The notes under the pieces: model-generated | The model's input: only the letters and a program-made list of their open reading frames with translations | Told to the model about the DNA's origin: nothing | Database searches by the model: none | Virus record (IMG/VR): IMGVR_UViG_3300022187_000251 | Span: 1 to 23,235 of that record | Direction: 5' to 3' (one strand) | Source of the DNA: a virus | DNA: 23,235 nucleotides | Program-made: the position numbers and the translations under genes | Shown here: piece by piece, positions 11,302-19,403 of the stretch | Layout of the letters: each line of letters begins with the position of its first letter | Numbering within the stretch: position 1 is the stretch's first letter

Positions 11302-13866
11302 TTAGACGCTATATTTATAAAATCTTGCTTCCGCTTGTAGATAGTCAGGCCCAGAATCCCCTTGTGCAAGAATAAATAAATTTATAGTGTTGCTTCCTGA
11401 ATATACAAAGGCTTGTGGAATATTGGCAGAATCAGAGCTTGAGAAAAATCTATCTACATGTCCCGGCAACTTATCTGTGGTGCCGCTGTTGTAAACTATT
11501 GCAGAGGTTTGTGCATCAAAATAAACTAGGCTTACTGTTTTTACATGGTTGGTGCTACCTACTAGTCTTACATAACCGTGATAAAACCCTGCCCCTGAAC
11601 CTACACTGCCAACTAATTGATATGAAAAAGTATTCGTAGCCCAAGGTCCTACTGTTGTTAATGCTACACCAGATGCAGGCAAAACTAAATTAGCTGTATT
11701 AATTTTGTCAGCAGTAATAGAGTTTGAATCAATTCTATCTGCACTAATAAAACCTGCGGTTATCTTATTGGCATTTAAGTTAGCTATCTTTGCGTCTTGA
11801 ATAGTTGCATCGGCTATTTTTGCGTTAGTTACAGCTAAATTTTGAATTTTTCCTTCTGTGACAGCTAAATTACCAATCTTTCCGTTTGTTACAGCAAGGT
11901 TTGCTATTTTACCTTCTTCTACAGCTAGGTTACCAATCTTGGCATTTGTTATGGCTCCGTTTTGGATCCGTGCATTATCAATAAAAACAGTGCCCCCACT
12001 TACAATAAAGGGGGCGGTACCAGAGGACCCATTCCAAATAGCAAACTTATCTGAGGTAAATTGAACAGCCGATCCTGTTCCTGCACCCGAGGCGTTTGCC
12101 TCTAGCACCATTCCAGACACAGAACCATTTGCCTCTACTTTTAGTACATAAGCGGCATTGGCGTCGTTCTGTAAGTTTGTCGTTGCTGTTTGTAATGTGG
12201 TAATGCTTGCACTGTTGCTTCCTGTGGTGCTTTGTAATGAGGTGATTGCACTAGCGTTTGAGCTAATGCTGTTACCCTGAGATGTCACTGTTGTTTGCAA
12301 AGAAGATATCGCACTAGCATTGCTAGTTATATCTCCCTCAGCTGTAGACAAATCACTTGTTAGGCTTGTTACAGAGCTGCTTAAAGAAGTGATATCACCA
12401 TCGTTTGCTGTGATCTGAGTTTGTAATCCAGAGATAGCGGAAGCCACAGTAGAGCTAGCACTATAACCCGTTAGGGTAGACTCTAATGCTGTTACATCAG
12501 AAGTGAGTGTCGTTATGTCACCATCATTTGCTGTTATCTGAGTCTGCAATCCTGATATAGCAGATGCTACTGTAGAGCTAGCACTATAACCCGTTAGGGT
12601 AGACTCTAATGCTGTTACATCAGAAGTAATAGTTGTGATGTCGCCATCATTAGATGTGATTTGGGTCTGCAACCCAGAAATAGCTGAGGCGTTAGTGGTT
12701 ATGTCACCCTGTGCTGTAGTAAGATCGCTTTGTAAGGTTGTAACATCTGAGGTTATGCTTGTGATATTTCCCTCAGCAGTTGTAACCCTCGTGCCTAGGC
12801 TTGATATAGCTGAAGCGTTAGTAGTGATATCGCTTTCCGCTGTGCTAAGGTCGCTTTGTAAATTTGTAATTGCGGTTGCCTGAGAGTTGTTCGTACTTGT
12901 TGCTGTAATAATGTCAGACTGAGCAGAAGCCATGGCTGAAGATAAATCACTTCCTGTAAAACTAGATGTTCCAACAAGCGTTACTAAACTAGAATCCCTT
13001 GATTTTACCCACCCGGTGTTACCAGCATTTCTTACATAAACTTGATTATTATCATCTGTATCAATCCAAACATCGCTGCCCTGCAAGCTTGAAGCATCGT
13101 CTCTTTGTGTTGGGGCAGAGGTAGATCGTATTACTCTTGTTGTTGCTGTTGATAAGTTGCTTACACTGGAATTAATTGAGGTTATGGCAGAATCTAAAGT
13201 GGTTAGGTCTGAAGCTATATCACTAAACTCGTCAGCTATTAATGTTTGATATCCCGGCAAACTAGACAGGTCTTCAGAAAGCTCCTCCATAACAGCCGCT
13301 ATATCTGGTAATGTTGTTGCTTCTACACCATTGGTATTATTAAAAGGGCCTTTTACATCAGATGTGCTTACATAGCGCACCCAATAATAAAAAGTTTCTG
13401 CATAGCCTACTTCATCGGTATAAATAAAAGCAGTTGTTGTAGCTCTTAGTGTAGCGCCAGCTAAATTATTATCTCTTGAGCGCCATATTTCTGTGTAAGC
13501 ATGATTACCGTACGGAGCACTAGCACTTGTACCATTCCAATCTAATATAATTTGAGTAAAAACCCCTTCTGCTGTTAAAGATACCGGAGCGGGGGGTATA
13601 GATAAATCTCCCGGTCCAGCATTAGGGGGACCAAAATCGATTGGTCCTAAGCCTGCGTTTGGATCAAAAGGATTATCTTTTAGTTTTACAGCAAGACCAC
13701 TATCAATTAGTTCTCGTAAAGTTACTGCTCTGTCTATTGGGTCGCCAAGTTGTCCTAATCTTATAGCAAGAGCTTCTTGCATGGCTTTTAAAGAACCCGC
13801 AAGTTCTTTGTCTACTTTAGCGGGGATTGGTTTTAGCCCCGGTAGTTTAGTACCAGTGGTAGCCAT
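11302..13866 (-). CDS. Central tail fibre/tip protein (gpJ C-terminus-like, FN3 plus repeats)
   Basis: This 854-residue structural protein has a Pro-rich N-terminus, then a fibronectin type III-like domain (about 92-185: PVSLTAEGVFTQIILDW ... YYWVRYVS). A long run of Asn/Thr/Ser heptad-like repeats (about 190-560) follows. Next is a segment like the lambda gpJ end (YVLKVEANGSVSGMVL ... FTSDKFAIWNG, about 570-615), a decapeptide-repeat rod (about 625-700: GKIGNLAVT units) and a beta-rich tip. The architecture fits a tail tip or central fibre that contacts the host. ATG and upstream TAA overlap as TAATG. The exact place in the tail is inferred. Confidence 0.85.
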   Translation of the reverse strand: MATTGTKLPGLKPIPAKVDKELAGSLKAMQEALAIRLGQLGDPIDRAVTLRELIDSGLAVKLKDNPFDPNAGLGPIDFGPPNAGPGDLSIPPAPVSLTAEGVFTQIILDWNGTSASAPYGNHAYTEIWRSRDNNLAGATLRATTTAFIYTDEVGYAETFYYWVRYVSTSDVKGPFNNTNGVEATTLPDIAAVMEELSEDLSSLPGYQTLIADEFSDIASDLTTLDSAITSINSSVSNLSTATTRVIRSTSAPTQRDDASSLQGSDVWIDTDDNNQVYVRNAGNTGWVKSRDSSLVTLVGTSSFTGSDLSSAMASAQSDIITATSTNNSQATAITNLQSDLSTAESDITTNASAISSLGTRVTTAEGNITSITSDVTTLQSDLTTAQGDITTNASAISGLQTQITSNDGDITTITSDVTALESTLTGYSASSTVASAISGLQTQITANDGDITTLTSDVTALESTLTGYSASSTVASAISGLQTQITANDGDITSLSSSVTSLTSDLSTAEGDITSNASAISSLQTTVTSQGNSISSNASAITSLQSTTGSNSASITTLQTATTNLQNDANAAYVLKVEANGSVSGMVLEANASGAGTGSAVQFTSDKFAIWNGSSGTAPFIVSGGTVFIDNARIQNGAITNAKIGNLAVEEGKIANLAVTNGKIGNLAVTEGKIQNLAVTNAKIADATIQDAKIANLNANKITAGFISADRIDSNSITADKINTANLVLPASGVALTTVGPWATNTFSYQLVGSVGSGAGFYHGYVRLVGSTNHVKTVSLVYFDAQTSAIVYNSGTTDKLPGHVDRFFSSSDSANIPQAFVYSGSNTINLFILAQGDSGPDYLQAEARFYKYSV
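11762..11985 (-). repeat. 30-bp periodic repeats coding a decapeptide rod
   Basis: Within the 854-residue fibre gene, a 30-bp period encodes successive (N/E)xKIxNLAVx units, interrupted by ATIQD and ANK variants. Copies differ by several bases each, so the repeat is old or under selection at protein level. The regular hydrophobic spacing suggests a stacked beta-helix-like rod; that fold is inference. Confidence 0.7.
12449..12627 (-). repeat. Perfect 56-bp direct repeat inside fibre gene
   Basis: Positions 12449-12504 and 12572-12627 are identical over 56 bp, 123 bp apart, which is exactly 41 codons. The flanking parts of the 123-bp unit also match, but with substitutions. The encoded unit contains SDVTALESTLTGYSASSTV. 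The in-frame spacing means that recombination between copies would add or remove one module without breaking the frame. Confidence 0.9.
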
Positions 13867-15845
13867 TAAATAGCCCTTAGTTCGTCTATAGACTCACCTA
13901 TACAAATCTCATTAACTGTTTGTGCTGAGGATACTTCTATAGCAAAAGTACGATGTACACTTGCTGGGAGTCTAACTATTGGTTCATATATAGTAGTAGC
14001 ACTAAAGCTAGGTGTTGTACCTGTAACTGAATAAACACTGCCAGATGTGCTGATGGTGGCGTCGTATATTACAGAGCCATCTCCATAAACTTTAAGTGTT
14101 ACAGGAAACGCTTCTGCATCTACCTTAGCAAAACCCATACTAGTTGGCTTTGCAGTTACAAACTCTTTCGATTTCCAAGTAAAAGTATCGTTGGTTGTGC
14201 TGCCTTGGAATTTCTTAATATCATCATCAATAATAATATAAAGTTCATTATCATCAGGATCAGTAAAGCCTCCTGGTACTTCATTAGACTCACTTAATTC
14301 TGTAAAAGTAGAATCGCCGCCTCTAGGATCAAAAATAAATCCAGCATAAGCAGAACCGGTATAATAAAAACCAACATACCGGCCTTCCCATAAAAAACCT
14401 TTTATGGTTGCAGGGTAGTAGCTTGAACCCCATTGTTTTGGGTTAATTAAACCTTCGGTTAAAATTTTAACTTCAGCTCCTGATACTGCGACTAACCCAT
14501 CTGGACCGGCGTACATAACATATTCACCCATGTCCACCATAGAGTTTTTACTTAGACAAGCTTGTGCTGCTTCAATACGTATAGCACTCATAGCTTGTGG
14601 ATCGGTGCCCGCAATTAAATAAGGCGTACCTTTTGTGCCAACAATTAAACCATTACTTGTAACAGCTATAGCTACAACTTCTTCTTCAAGAGTTATACGA
14701 TAGGCTGCAGGCCAAGCGTGAGGTAAGAAAGGTTCTGAAAAACAAACGCGTTTCCCAGTAAAACCAGCAAACACTCCATTAGGCATTGCAACTAACCCTT
14801 TCATAGGGCCGTCGGGGTATAAACTAGTATCTTCGTTTGGTGGGCCAATCCAATAAGTAGAAGGAATAATTTCAGCTAAATCAGAGTTTGCAGAGGTATC
14901 TGTAAAAGATGTAGTTGCTAAAGTAACTTCGCCAACAAACTGAAAAGCGGTTGTATTAGAGCCAGTATTAGATCTGTATATACGTTTTTTAAGAAGATTA
15001 GTGTTTGTTCGACCGGTGCCCGAGGTACTTGTTTCAAGGCCCGATATTGTCACACTTCTATTATCATCCGTGGTTATAACAGTTGATGCAGCAGAAGGAG
15101 GCCCCTCTTCTCCGTAGACACTAACAAATGTATACACATAAGAAGTACTAAAATCAATTAAAGCGCTTGATTCATCATTAAATGTTGCGCCATCGGTAAC
15201 AGAACTAGATGTACCTGACGAAGTAGTTGCACTATTTACTTCAATTGTTAGGGTTGTTGCACTAGGTACAGATACAATTTTATGATCTAAATTTATATCT
15301 GCAGCCGGTATACCATTCACATCACTAAAATTAGCTAGTTTTACATATTCTCCTACTGAAGCTCCATGAGCACTTGCTGTAGTAATCGTAAGTGTAGAAA
15401 CACCAAGCGACGCAGTTATCGTAGCATCGTAACTGGTTGGCGCTTCAAGGGCGACGGTCGGTGCTGCTGTAGGTGCGGGTATACCCAATCTGTAAAAATT
15501 ACTAGGAAAAGGTTCAGACCCAACAACAACATCACTTCTACCCATACGTGGGTAAGACTGTCCTGTCCAATAGACTGTATTATTTGTATCGCCAGCTATG
15601 GGACCTGGAACTACATCCACGTCCTCGTCAAACTGTAACCACCTTTCGGGTGAGTCTGTGTATTTAAATATACTGGTTCTACTTGAATTACTTAATACAA
15701 GTGTTTGTGAATCTTGAGTAATAGGGACAAGCCTGCCGCTGTCTAAGTTTACATCAATAGCTGTTTGAGCTAAGTTATCTTTTAATAATCTAGGTGAGAC
15801 TTGAGGAGCAAGTCCGCCAAACGTGATGAGTTTAAAATACGCCAT
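13866..15845 (-). CDS. Phage structural protein, probably tail-associated (659 residues)
   Basis: The start MAYFKLITFGGLAPQVSPRL and DNLAQTAIDVNLDSGRL (22-41) match a widespread phage structural family whose members I know only as virion or tail proteins. Residues about 135-220 form an inserted beta domain (TASAHGASVGEYVKLANFSD ... VNGIPAADINLDHKIV) like the FCCH-type modules found in phage proteins. The rest is beta-rich with WIGPPNED and a propeller-like composition. It lies 1 nt after the coiled-coil membrane gene and overlaps the gpJ-like gene by 1 nt, so these are one transcription unit. An exact role (tail tube, stopper or baseplate) cannot be told. Confidence 0.8.
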   Translation of the reverse strand: MAYFKLITFGGLAPQVSPRLLKDNLAQTAIDVNLDSGRLVPITQDSQTLVLSNSSRTSIFKYTDSPERWLQFDEDVDVVPGPIAGDTNNTVYWTGQSYPRMGRSDVVVGSEPFPSNFYRLGIPAPTAAPTVALEAPTSYDATITASLGVSTLTITTASAHGASVGEYVKLANFSDVNGIPAADINLDHKIVSVPSATTLTIEVNSATTSSGTSSSVTDGATFNDESSALIDFSTSYVYTFVSVYGEEGPPSAASTVITTDDNRSVTISGLETSTSGTGRTNTNLLKKRIYRSNTGSNTTAFQFVGEVTLATTSFTDTSANSDLAEIIPSTYWIGPPNEDTSLYPDGPMKGLVAMPNGVFAGFTGKRVCFSEPFLPHAWPAAYRITLEEEVVAIAVTSNGLIVGTKGTPYLIAGTDPQAMSAIRIEAAQACLSKNSMVDMGEYVMYAGPDGLVAVSGAEVKILTEGLINPKQWGSSYYPATIKGFLWEGRYVGFYYTGSAYAGFIFDPRGGDSTFTELSESNEVPGGFTDPDDNELYIIIDDDIKKFQGSTTNDTFTWKSKEFVTAKPTSMGFAKVDAEAFPVTLKVYGDGSVIYDATISTSGSVYSVTGTTPSFSATTIYEPIVRLPASVHRTFAIEVSSAQTVNEICIGESIDELRAI

Positions 15846-15846
15846 A

Positions 15847-16134
15847 TCATTTGAAAGTATACACGATTATGCTAACGATTCCTGCGAAGATAATCCAAAA
15901 CGCTCTTTCAAACATGCTAACCCCCTTTGTATTTACTATGGCTTTTTGTTCAACAATTTCTACTCTATCTTCTAAGCGGTCCATTCTTAAAATAAATCTG
16001 TCGTTTTGTTTTAACACCGTAGTTACCCGTTCCTCTATTCGAGCAATAGCTACTATTGCTTCAGAAAGTTTATCTATTTTACTATCTAGTTTATCTAACC
16101 TATTTGATACGTCGTCATTCACTTGTAACTCCAT
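15847..16134 (-). CDS. Coiled-coil protein with C-terminal membrane anchor (XhlA-like)
   Basis: In this 95-residue protein, residues 8-65 are heptad-like (SNRLDKLDSKIDKLSEAIV ... RMDRLEDRVEIVEQK), and residues 75-94 form one hydrophobic helix (FERAFWIIFAGIVSIIVYTF) ending in a Lys. This is the layout of XhlA/hemolysin-type phage lysis accessories. It directly follows the endolysin gene with a 16-nt overlap, which supports a lysis role. A small tail-membrane protein is an alternative. The ATG at 16134 lies inside the endolysin's 3' end. Confidence 0.75.
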   Translation of the reverse strand: MELQVNDDVSNRLDKLDSKIDKLSEAIVAIARIEERVTTVLKQNDRFILRMDRLEDRVEIVEQKAIVNTKGVSMFERAFWIIFAGIVSIIVYTFK

Positions 16135-16523
16135 ATATGTGGGCGCGGACGCATGGGTTCTTCTTCGAGCGTGTCGAGATGAATAAATCTGCTATCACCA
16201 TGTTGTTTTACACCTAGACCCGTTATACCGTGTTTAAGGGCTACCTCAATGAGTTTTAAGGCGTCCTTTCCTCGTATAAGTATGTCTACTGCCTTGCCCG
16301 ATGAATGAGCTCCTGGCTTAGATTTTTTAGCTTCTATAGGATGGGTCTTATCCCTATATCCACTACTGATAATAAAAGGTACCCCTACCTCTTCTCTTAT
16401 TGTATCAAGTTTACGCATGAAGTCATCATCCATTTCGCATAAACCTGTATGTTTACACTTTAATTCATCATGGGTAAAGTATTTCCAGTTATTTTTCTTC
16501 GTTCTCCACATGTTTAATTTCAT
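16119..16523 (-). CDS. Endolysin: M15-family zinc peptidase
   Basis: This 134-residue enzyme probably cleaves peptide cross-links of peptidoglycan. The M15 signature is complete: YFTHDELKC (15-23), SSGYRD (53-58), H73-S-S-G-x-A-x-D80 as two zinc ligands, RFIHLD with H115 as the third, and RPHIWSY at the end. It has no signal peptide or wall-binding domain, so release would depend on a holin, present upstream. The start at 16523 follows TTAGAAGAAG and overlaps the upstream gene by 35 nt. A second ATG at 16511 is equally usable and would remove four residues. Confidence 0.92.
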   Translation of the reverse strand: MKLNMWRTKKNNWKYFTHDELKCKHTGLCEMDDDFMRKLDTIREEVGVPFIISSGYRDKTHPIEAKKSKPGAHSSGKAVDILIRGKDALKLIEVALKHGITGLGVKQHGDSRFIHLDTLEEEPMRPRPHIWSYK

Positions 16524-16722
16524 CTTCTTCTAAAGCCAATTTAAGGTCTTCAGAGATTTGTTTTTGTGCGGCTTGGTTTACACGCAAGTCATAAGAAATA
16601 CTTGCAATTTTTTGTTGTAATTTAACCAACATGTTAAAACCATCTAAGGTTCTTGGAGTTAGATCTTTAATAGCATATTCTTTACCATCAAAGTTAACAG
16701 TTTTTATTTCATTATCAGACAT
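16489..16722 (-). CDS. Small hypothetical phage protein (DUF6447-like)
   Basis: This 77-residue protein starts with IKTVNFDGKEYAIKDLT (6-22), a beta hairpin, and continues as one long helix (LDGFNMLVKLQQKIASISYD ... QISEDLKLALEED). The V-x-x-D/F-G-K-x-Y-x-x-x-x-L plus helix layout resembles DUF6447 proteins of marine phages; the number needs checking. The ATG follows a strong AAGGAG. A 46-nt gap separates it from the holin gene. No function is known to me; location links it with the lysis region. Confidence 0.78.
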   Translation of the reverse strand: MSDNEIKTVNFDGKEYAIKDLTPRTLDGFNMLVKLQQKIASISYDLRVNQAAQKQISEDLKLALEEDEIKHVENEEK

Positions 16723-16768
16723 AAATTACTCCTTAATTTTTAATGTTTTTGAATAATAGCACAAACGG

Positions 16769-17149
16769 TTATTTAGTTAAACCTTTTGACTTTTCATAAC
16801 TTCTTAACCCACCAAGACCTAACATACCGCCCAAGACATACAACAATGCACCCATATCAAACTCTGGTAGTTGATATTGCAAGTCATACAAAGATAAAAC
16901 AAATAAGATAATGGGTTGCAAAACAAAGTGATAACCAAGTGCAACAGCACATATCCAGCCACAACAAGGTCTCCAACCAGCCACAAAAATAGATCTATGT
17001 GATGCCTCTACTTTATTAACTTCTATTTGGGCAAGATCAATCTTATGAAACTGTGTTTTGATTTCGTGATCTAACTTAGCTTTTAAATCTTTATCTGCAA
17101 CAAATTTATCAAGTATGTGAGTGACGGGTTCTATAAGTTTGTCTATCAT
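16769..17149 (-). CDS. Holin of the three-TM type
   Basis: This 126-residue protein has an amphipathic N-terminus with charged helices (1-52), then IFVAGWRPCCGWICAVALGY (54-73) leading into FVLQPIILFVLSLY, and a third span within 98-116 ending GGMLGLGGLRSYEK. The GWRP motif and the final G-L-G-G-L-R-[ST]-[YF]-E-K are the marks of the 3TM holin family known from phages and gene transfer agents. It would permeabilise the inner membrane so that the M15 endolysin reaches the wall. It lies 1 nt after the coiled-coil gene at 17150. Confidence 0.88.
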   Translation of the reverse strand: MIDKLIEPVTHILDKFVADKDLKAKLDHEIKTQFHKIDLAQIEVNKVEASHRSIFVAGWRPCCGWICAVALGYHFVLQPIILFVLSLYDLQYQLPEFDMGALLYVLGGMLGLGGLRSYEKSKGLTK

Positions 17150-17443
17150 TTATTTACCTGTTGGTTGTTTTTGTAATTCTTTTTTATAAAACTCTATTTC
17201 TTTTTGTAAAACCAATACTTCTTTTTCCAAGATTATTACTTTTTGTTCTAACAGTCTAATATCAGGAAAAATATAATTGTTTTGATTGGCTCTTAAATTT
17301 TTTATTTCTGTGTCATTCTTTTCTATGTGTTCACTAATAGAGGCATAACCATAAACAAAAGCAGCGATAGCAATAATAATTTGTACTAAATAACTAATAG
17401 AGATATTAAAAGTAGTCCTATCATTGACTTTTGCTTCGGTCAT
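17150..17443 (-). CDS. Single-TM protein with periplasmic-type coiled coil (spanin-like candidate)
   Basis: In this 97-residue protein, an N-terminal polar stretch precedes one membrane helix (ISYLVQIIIAIAAFVYGY, 16-33). After it a long coiled coil runs to about residue 92 (LLEQKVIILEKEVLVLQKEI). An anchor followed by an extended coil is the topology of inner-membrane spanins (Rz-like) and of some holin partners. No lipoprotein partner (Rz1) was seen in any frame here, so the spanin label stays tentative. It sits between the 86-residue membrane protein and the holin, overlapping the former by 1 nt. Confidence 0.7.
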   Translation of the reverse strand: MTEAKVNDRTTFNISISYLVQIIIAIAAFVYGYASISEHIEKNDTEIKNLRANQNNYIFPDIRLLEQKVIILEKEVLVLQKEIEFYKKELQKQPTGK

Positions 17444-17703
17444 TATCTTTTAGGTGAACCGCCAACATACAAACCAAACCAAGCTGCACCTGCACCCACA
17501 ATGACAGAAACAAACGCTGATTGTGCATTGGTTGGATCAGGTAAGGTCATAAACCATTCGGTGGTTCTATAGAAAGCGAAACCATATAAAGTAATGAGTA
17601 ATCTAGGAAAGACTCGCCACTTATCAAAACCCTCGGCTAAGTTATACCAAGTTTTATTTTGATGTTGATGTATCTCTATTTTTGGTTCTTGTTCCATAGA
17701 CAC
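17443..17703 (-). CDS. Two-TM membrane protein of the lysis region
   Basis: GTG at 17703 or ATG at 17697 (86 or 84 residues); AGGTG lies close to the former and about 10 nt from the latter, so the start is open. After a polar N-terminus comes GFDKWRVFPRLLITLYGFAF (25-44), a short loop with LPDPTNAQSAF and a second span (64-80, VSVIVGAGAAWFGLYVG). The signature K-W-R-V-F-P-R ... L-P-D-P-T-N-x-Q-x-A-F-V-S ... G-A-W-F-G-L-Y is one I recall from marine phages, near holins. A second, pinholin-like or antiholin role is possible. Confidence 0.75.
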   Translation of the reverse strand: MSMEQEPKIEIHQHQNKTWYNLAEGFDKWRVFPRLLITLYGFAFYRTTEWFMTLPDPTNAQSAFVSVIVGAGAAWFGLYVGGSPKR

Positions 17704-17710
17704 GATACAC

Positions 17711-18328
17711 CTAACTGTTTACCTCTGGTAATTCTCCAAGTGGTCTTGCCGTTACTGGATTTTCCATTGTTCCCGTGTTCACATATGTTAATAAAGTTAT
17801 CAAAGCATCAAGATTTGCTGCATTTTCAATTGCTGTACACATTTCATTTGCCTTTGTTCTTACTGCTGCTCGTTGCGTTGTTATTTCACTTGGCACTGCT
17901 GTACCACCTTCGGCTTCTCTTATAACCATCCAATCGGTAGGTTGTAAAATGTTTCCAGCGGTTATATTTATACTATTTATATAATGTTGTCGTAAACCGT
18001 ATTGTTTAATATTACCTTCTATACCCAAACCATCGGTTTCATCCTGTGCTGTGTACAATATATTATCTAAAACTTTAGGTGTTGCAACTCCATAACTTGC
18101 AGTAACTACTCCGTCAACAAAATCAAAACTCTGATTAGTATTAATATAAAATTTTTCATCCTGATAATTTGTATTGTCAATAACAACTTCATAGATACCA
18201 ATAGCTTCAAGCTGTTCAGTTGTATAAGTTGTAAAAATACTTCTCGGATAATTTCCCGATTCTATTTCTAAATTTACAGGTCTTGTATAGACCCTTGTTA
18301 CTGCATTATTTTCTACTAACGCCCACAT
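17711..18328 (-). CDS. Possible tail-fibre assembly or fibre-associated protein
   Basis: This 205-residue protein begins MWALVENNAVTRVYTRPVNL and has a beta-rich first half. The second half is helical: ILQPTDWMVIREAEGGTAVP (about 130-149), then TTQRAAVRTKANEMCTAI. The middle segment T-D-W-x-V-x-R-x-x-E-x-G is a common feature of phage tail-fibre assembly (chaperone-like) proteins. It follows three fibre genes on the same strand, which fits. AGGAG lies 6 nt before the ATG. The assembly role is inferred. Confidence 0.65.
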   Translation of the reverse strand: MWALVENNAVTRVYTRPVNLEIESGNYPRSIFTTYTTEQLEAIGIYEVVIDNTNYQDEKFYINTNQSFDFVDGVVTASYGVATPKVLDNILYTAQDETDGLGIEGNIKQYGLRQHYINSINITAGNILQPTDWMVIREAEGGTAVPSEITTQRAAVRTKANEMCTAIENAANLDALITLLTYVNTGTMENPVTARPLGELPEVNS

Positions 18329-18343
18329 ATTTTTCTCCTATTT

Positions 18344-19402
18344 TTATCGTGCACACGCTGGTACACCTGTTGATGTTACGAATGGATTTTCTGCAAATGC
18401 CATGTAAATATGTTCAGCAGAGCCATTTTCTGAGCCTCCAGTTCTAAATTTAAAACCATTAGAAACAAAATCGTATTGTGTAAATGTTGCTTCTGCATCA
18501 GACGTGTTTGCTGAAAAATATTTATCTTGTGGATTAGCAGTTGTGCTTCGTTTGTTGTCATACATAACCCAAGCACCTGCTGCGGCAATTTCTTTAGTCA
18601 TAACCCAAGCAGGTTTAAACCCTGTATAAACAAAAGTACCATCTGCACTCCCATTACCGACATAACTGCCAAACTTACTGTAGCCTTGTTTCTCTGCGAA
18701 GCAATAAGCTAGATTTGTAGTATTATAATTAATCCAATATTTCAAATAAAAAACACTTGAAGTTATATCAGTATCTACTGTTCCCCAAGTATTAGATGCA
18801 ATACCTGTAGCATCATTTAAGTTTAAATTAGTTATAACATTGTAAGGTTGCTGTCCGTTGGTTGCATTTTTATGATAAACATTCCAATTACTAGTAGTTC
18901 CTCTAGCTTTTTGAATGATAACATCAGGTCTAACGCCTAAACCATGTCCTAATGTTGTGGTTGTACCATTACCAGTCCAAGTAACAATACTAAATCCAGC
19001 ATCTTGATTGGCTTGAACTGTAGTTGTTGTACCACCAGCAGTATTGCTTGAGGTCGTACCACCATTGGCTTTCCATTGCCATCCAACAAAAGTATTTCCA
19101 ATATGGTTGGGTACTTGTGAGCCATCATCTCCAACAGTAAAACCATTGGTGTCAAAAGACTCTACCAAGTTTGTCCAAGTTGTATCTCCTGTAGTTGTAC
19201 TTGAAGATAAATATACTGAAGTTCCTCGTGAGGAATCTTGTAAAAAGTGAGGGTATCCAGCATTTCTATTTTTCAACCAAACTAAATCAGGCTGTAAATC
19301 ACTATTACCATCGTTTGTTAATGCTCTACCATCAACATCATTACCAGTCCATAACAAAGTCTGAAAATGTGCTGATGGGTCGTCTATATTTGTATAAGCC
19401 AT
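18344..19402 (-). CDS. Tail fibre protein, DUF7483-like
   Basis: This 352-residue protein has a conserved start, DDPSAHFQTLLWTGNDVDGR (7-26), then DLVWLKNR, FVGWQWKANGG (105-115), SIVTWTGNGTTTTLGHGLG, PDVIIQKARG and the end EHIYMAFAENP plus GVPACAR. These are hallmarks of the DUF7483-type tail-fibre domain in phages (number from memory). In relatives that I recall, this domain follows an SPRY-like fibre domain in one protein. Here the two are separate genes with one intervening nucleotide. A receptor-binding role is likely. Confidence 0.85.
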   Translation of the reverse strand: MAYTNIDDPSAHFQTLLWTGNDVDGRALTNDGNSDLQPDLVWLKNRNAGYPHFLQDSSRGTSVYLSSSTTTGDTTWTNLVESFDTNGFTVGDDGSQVPNHIGNTFVGWQWKANGGTTSSNTAGGTTTTVQANQDAGFSIVTWTGNGTTTTLGHGLGVRPDVIIQKARGTTSNWNVYHKNATNGQQPYNVITNLNLNDATGIASNTWGTVDTDITSSVFYLKYWINYNTTNLAYCFAEKQGYSKFGSYVGNGSADGTFVYTGFKPAWVMTKEIAAAGAWVMYDNKRSTTANPQDKYFSANTSDAEATFTQYDFVSNGFKFRTGGSENGSAEHIYMAFAENPFVTSTGVPACAR

Positions 19403-19403
19403 A

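Noticed and set aside
12400-12640. CRISPR-like array suspected from repeated blocks
   Set aside because: Repeats are spaced as exact codon multiples inside one open fibre gene, differ in length from CRISPR units, and encode a periodic protein. The Cas4-like gene is far away with no cas1 or cas2.
15851-16186. 111-codon open frame on the + strand over the coiled-coil membrane gene
   Set aside because: It is antisense to a coherent coiled-coil/TM gene and the endolysin end; no ribosome site and no operon partner on that strand.
16741-16768. Promoter for the small gene at 16722 (TATTAT at 16753-16758 on - strand)
   Set aside because: The matching -35 region has only three consensus bases and lies in the holin's 3' end. 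In AT-rich DNA this is within chance.
17659-17984. Hydrophobic + strand frames over the 205-residue gene
   Set aside because: The Leu/Phe-rich content mirrors the antisense of Glu/Lys/Asn codons. No start signal or neighbour on that strand supports them.
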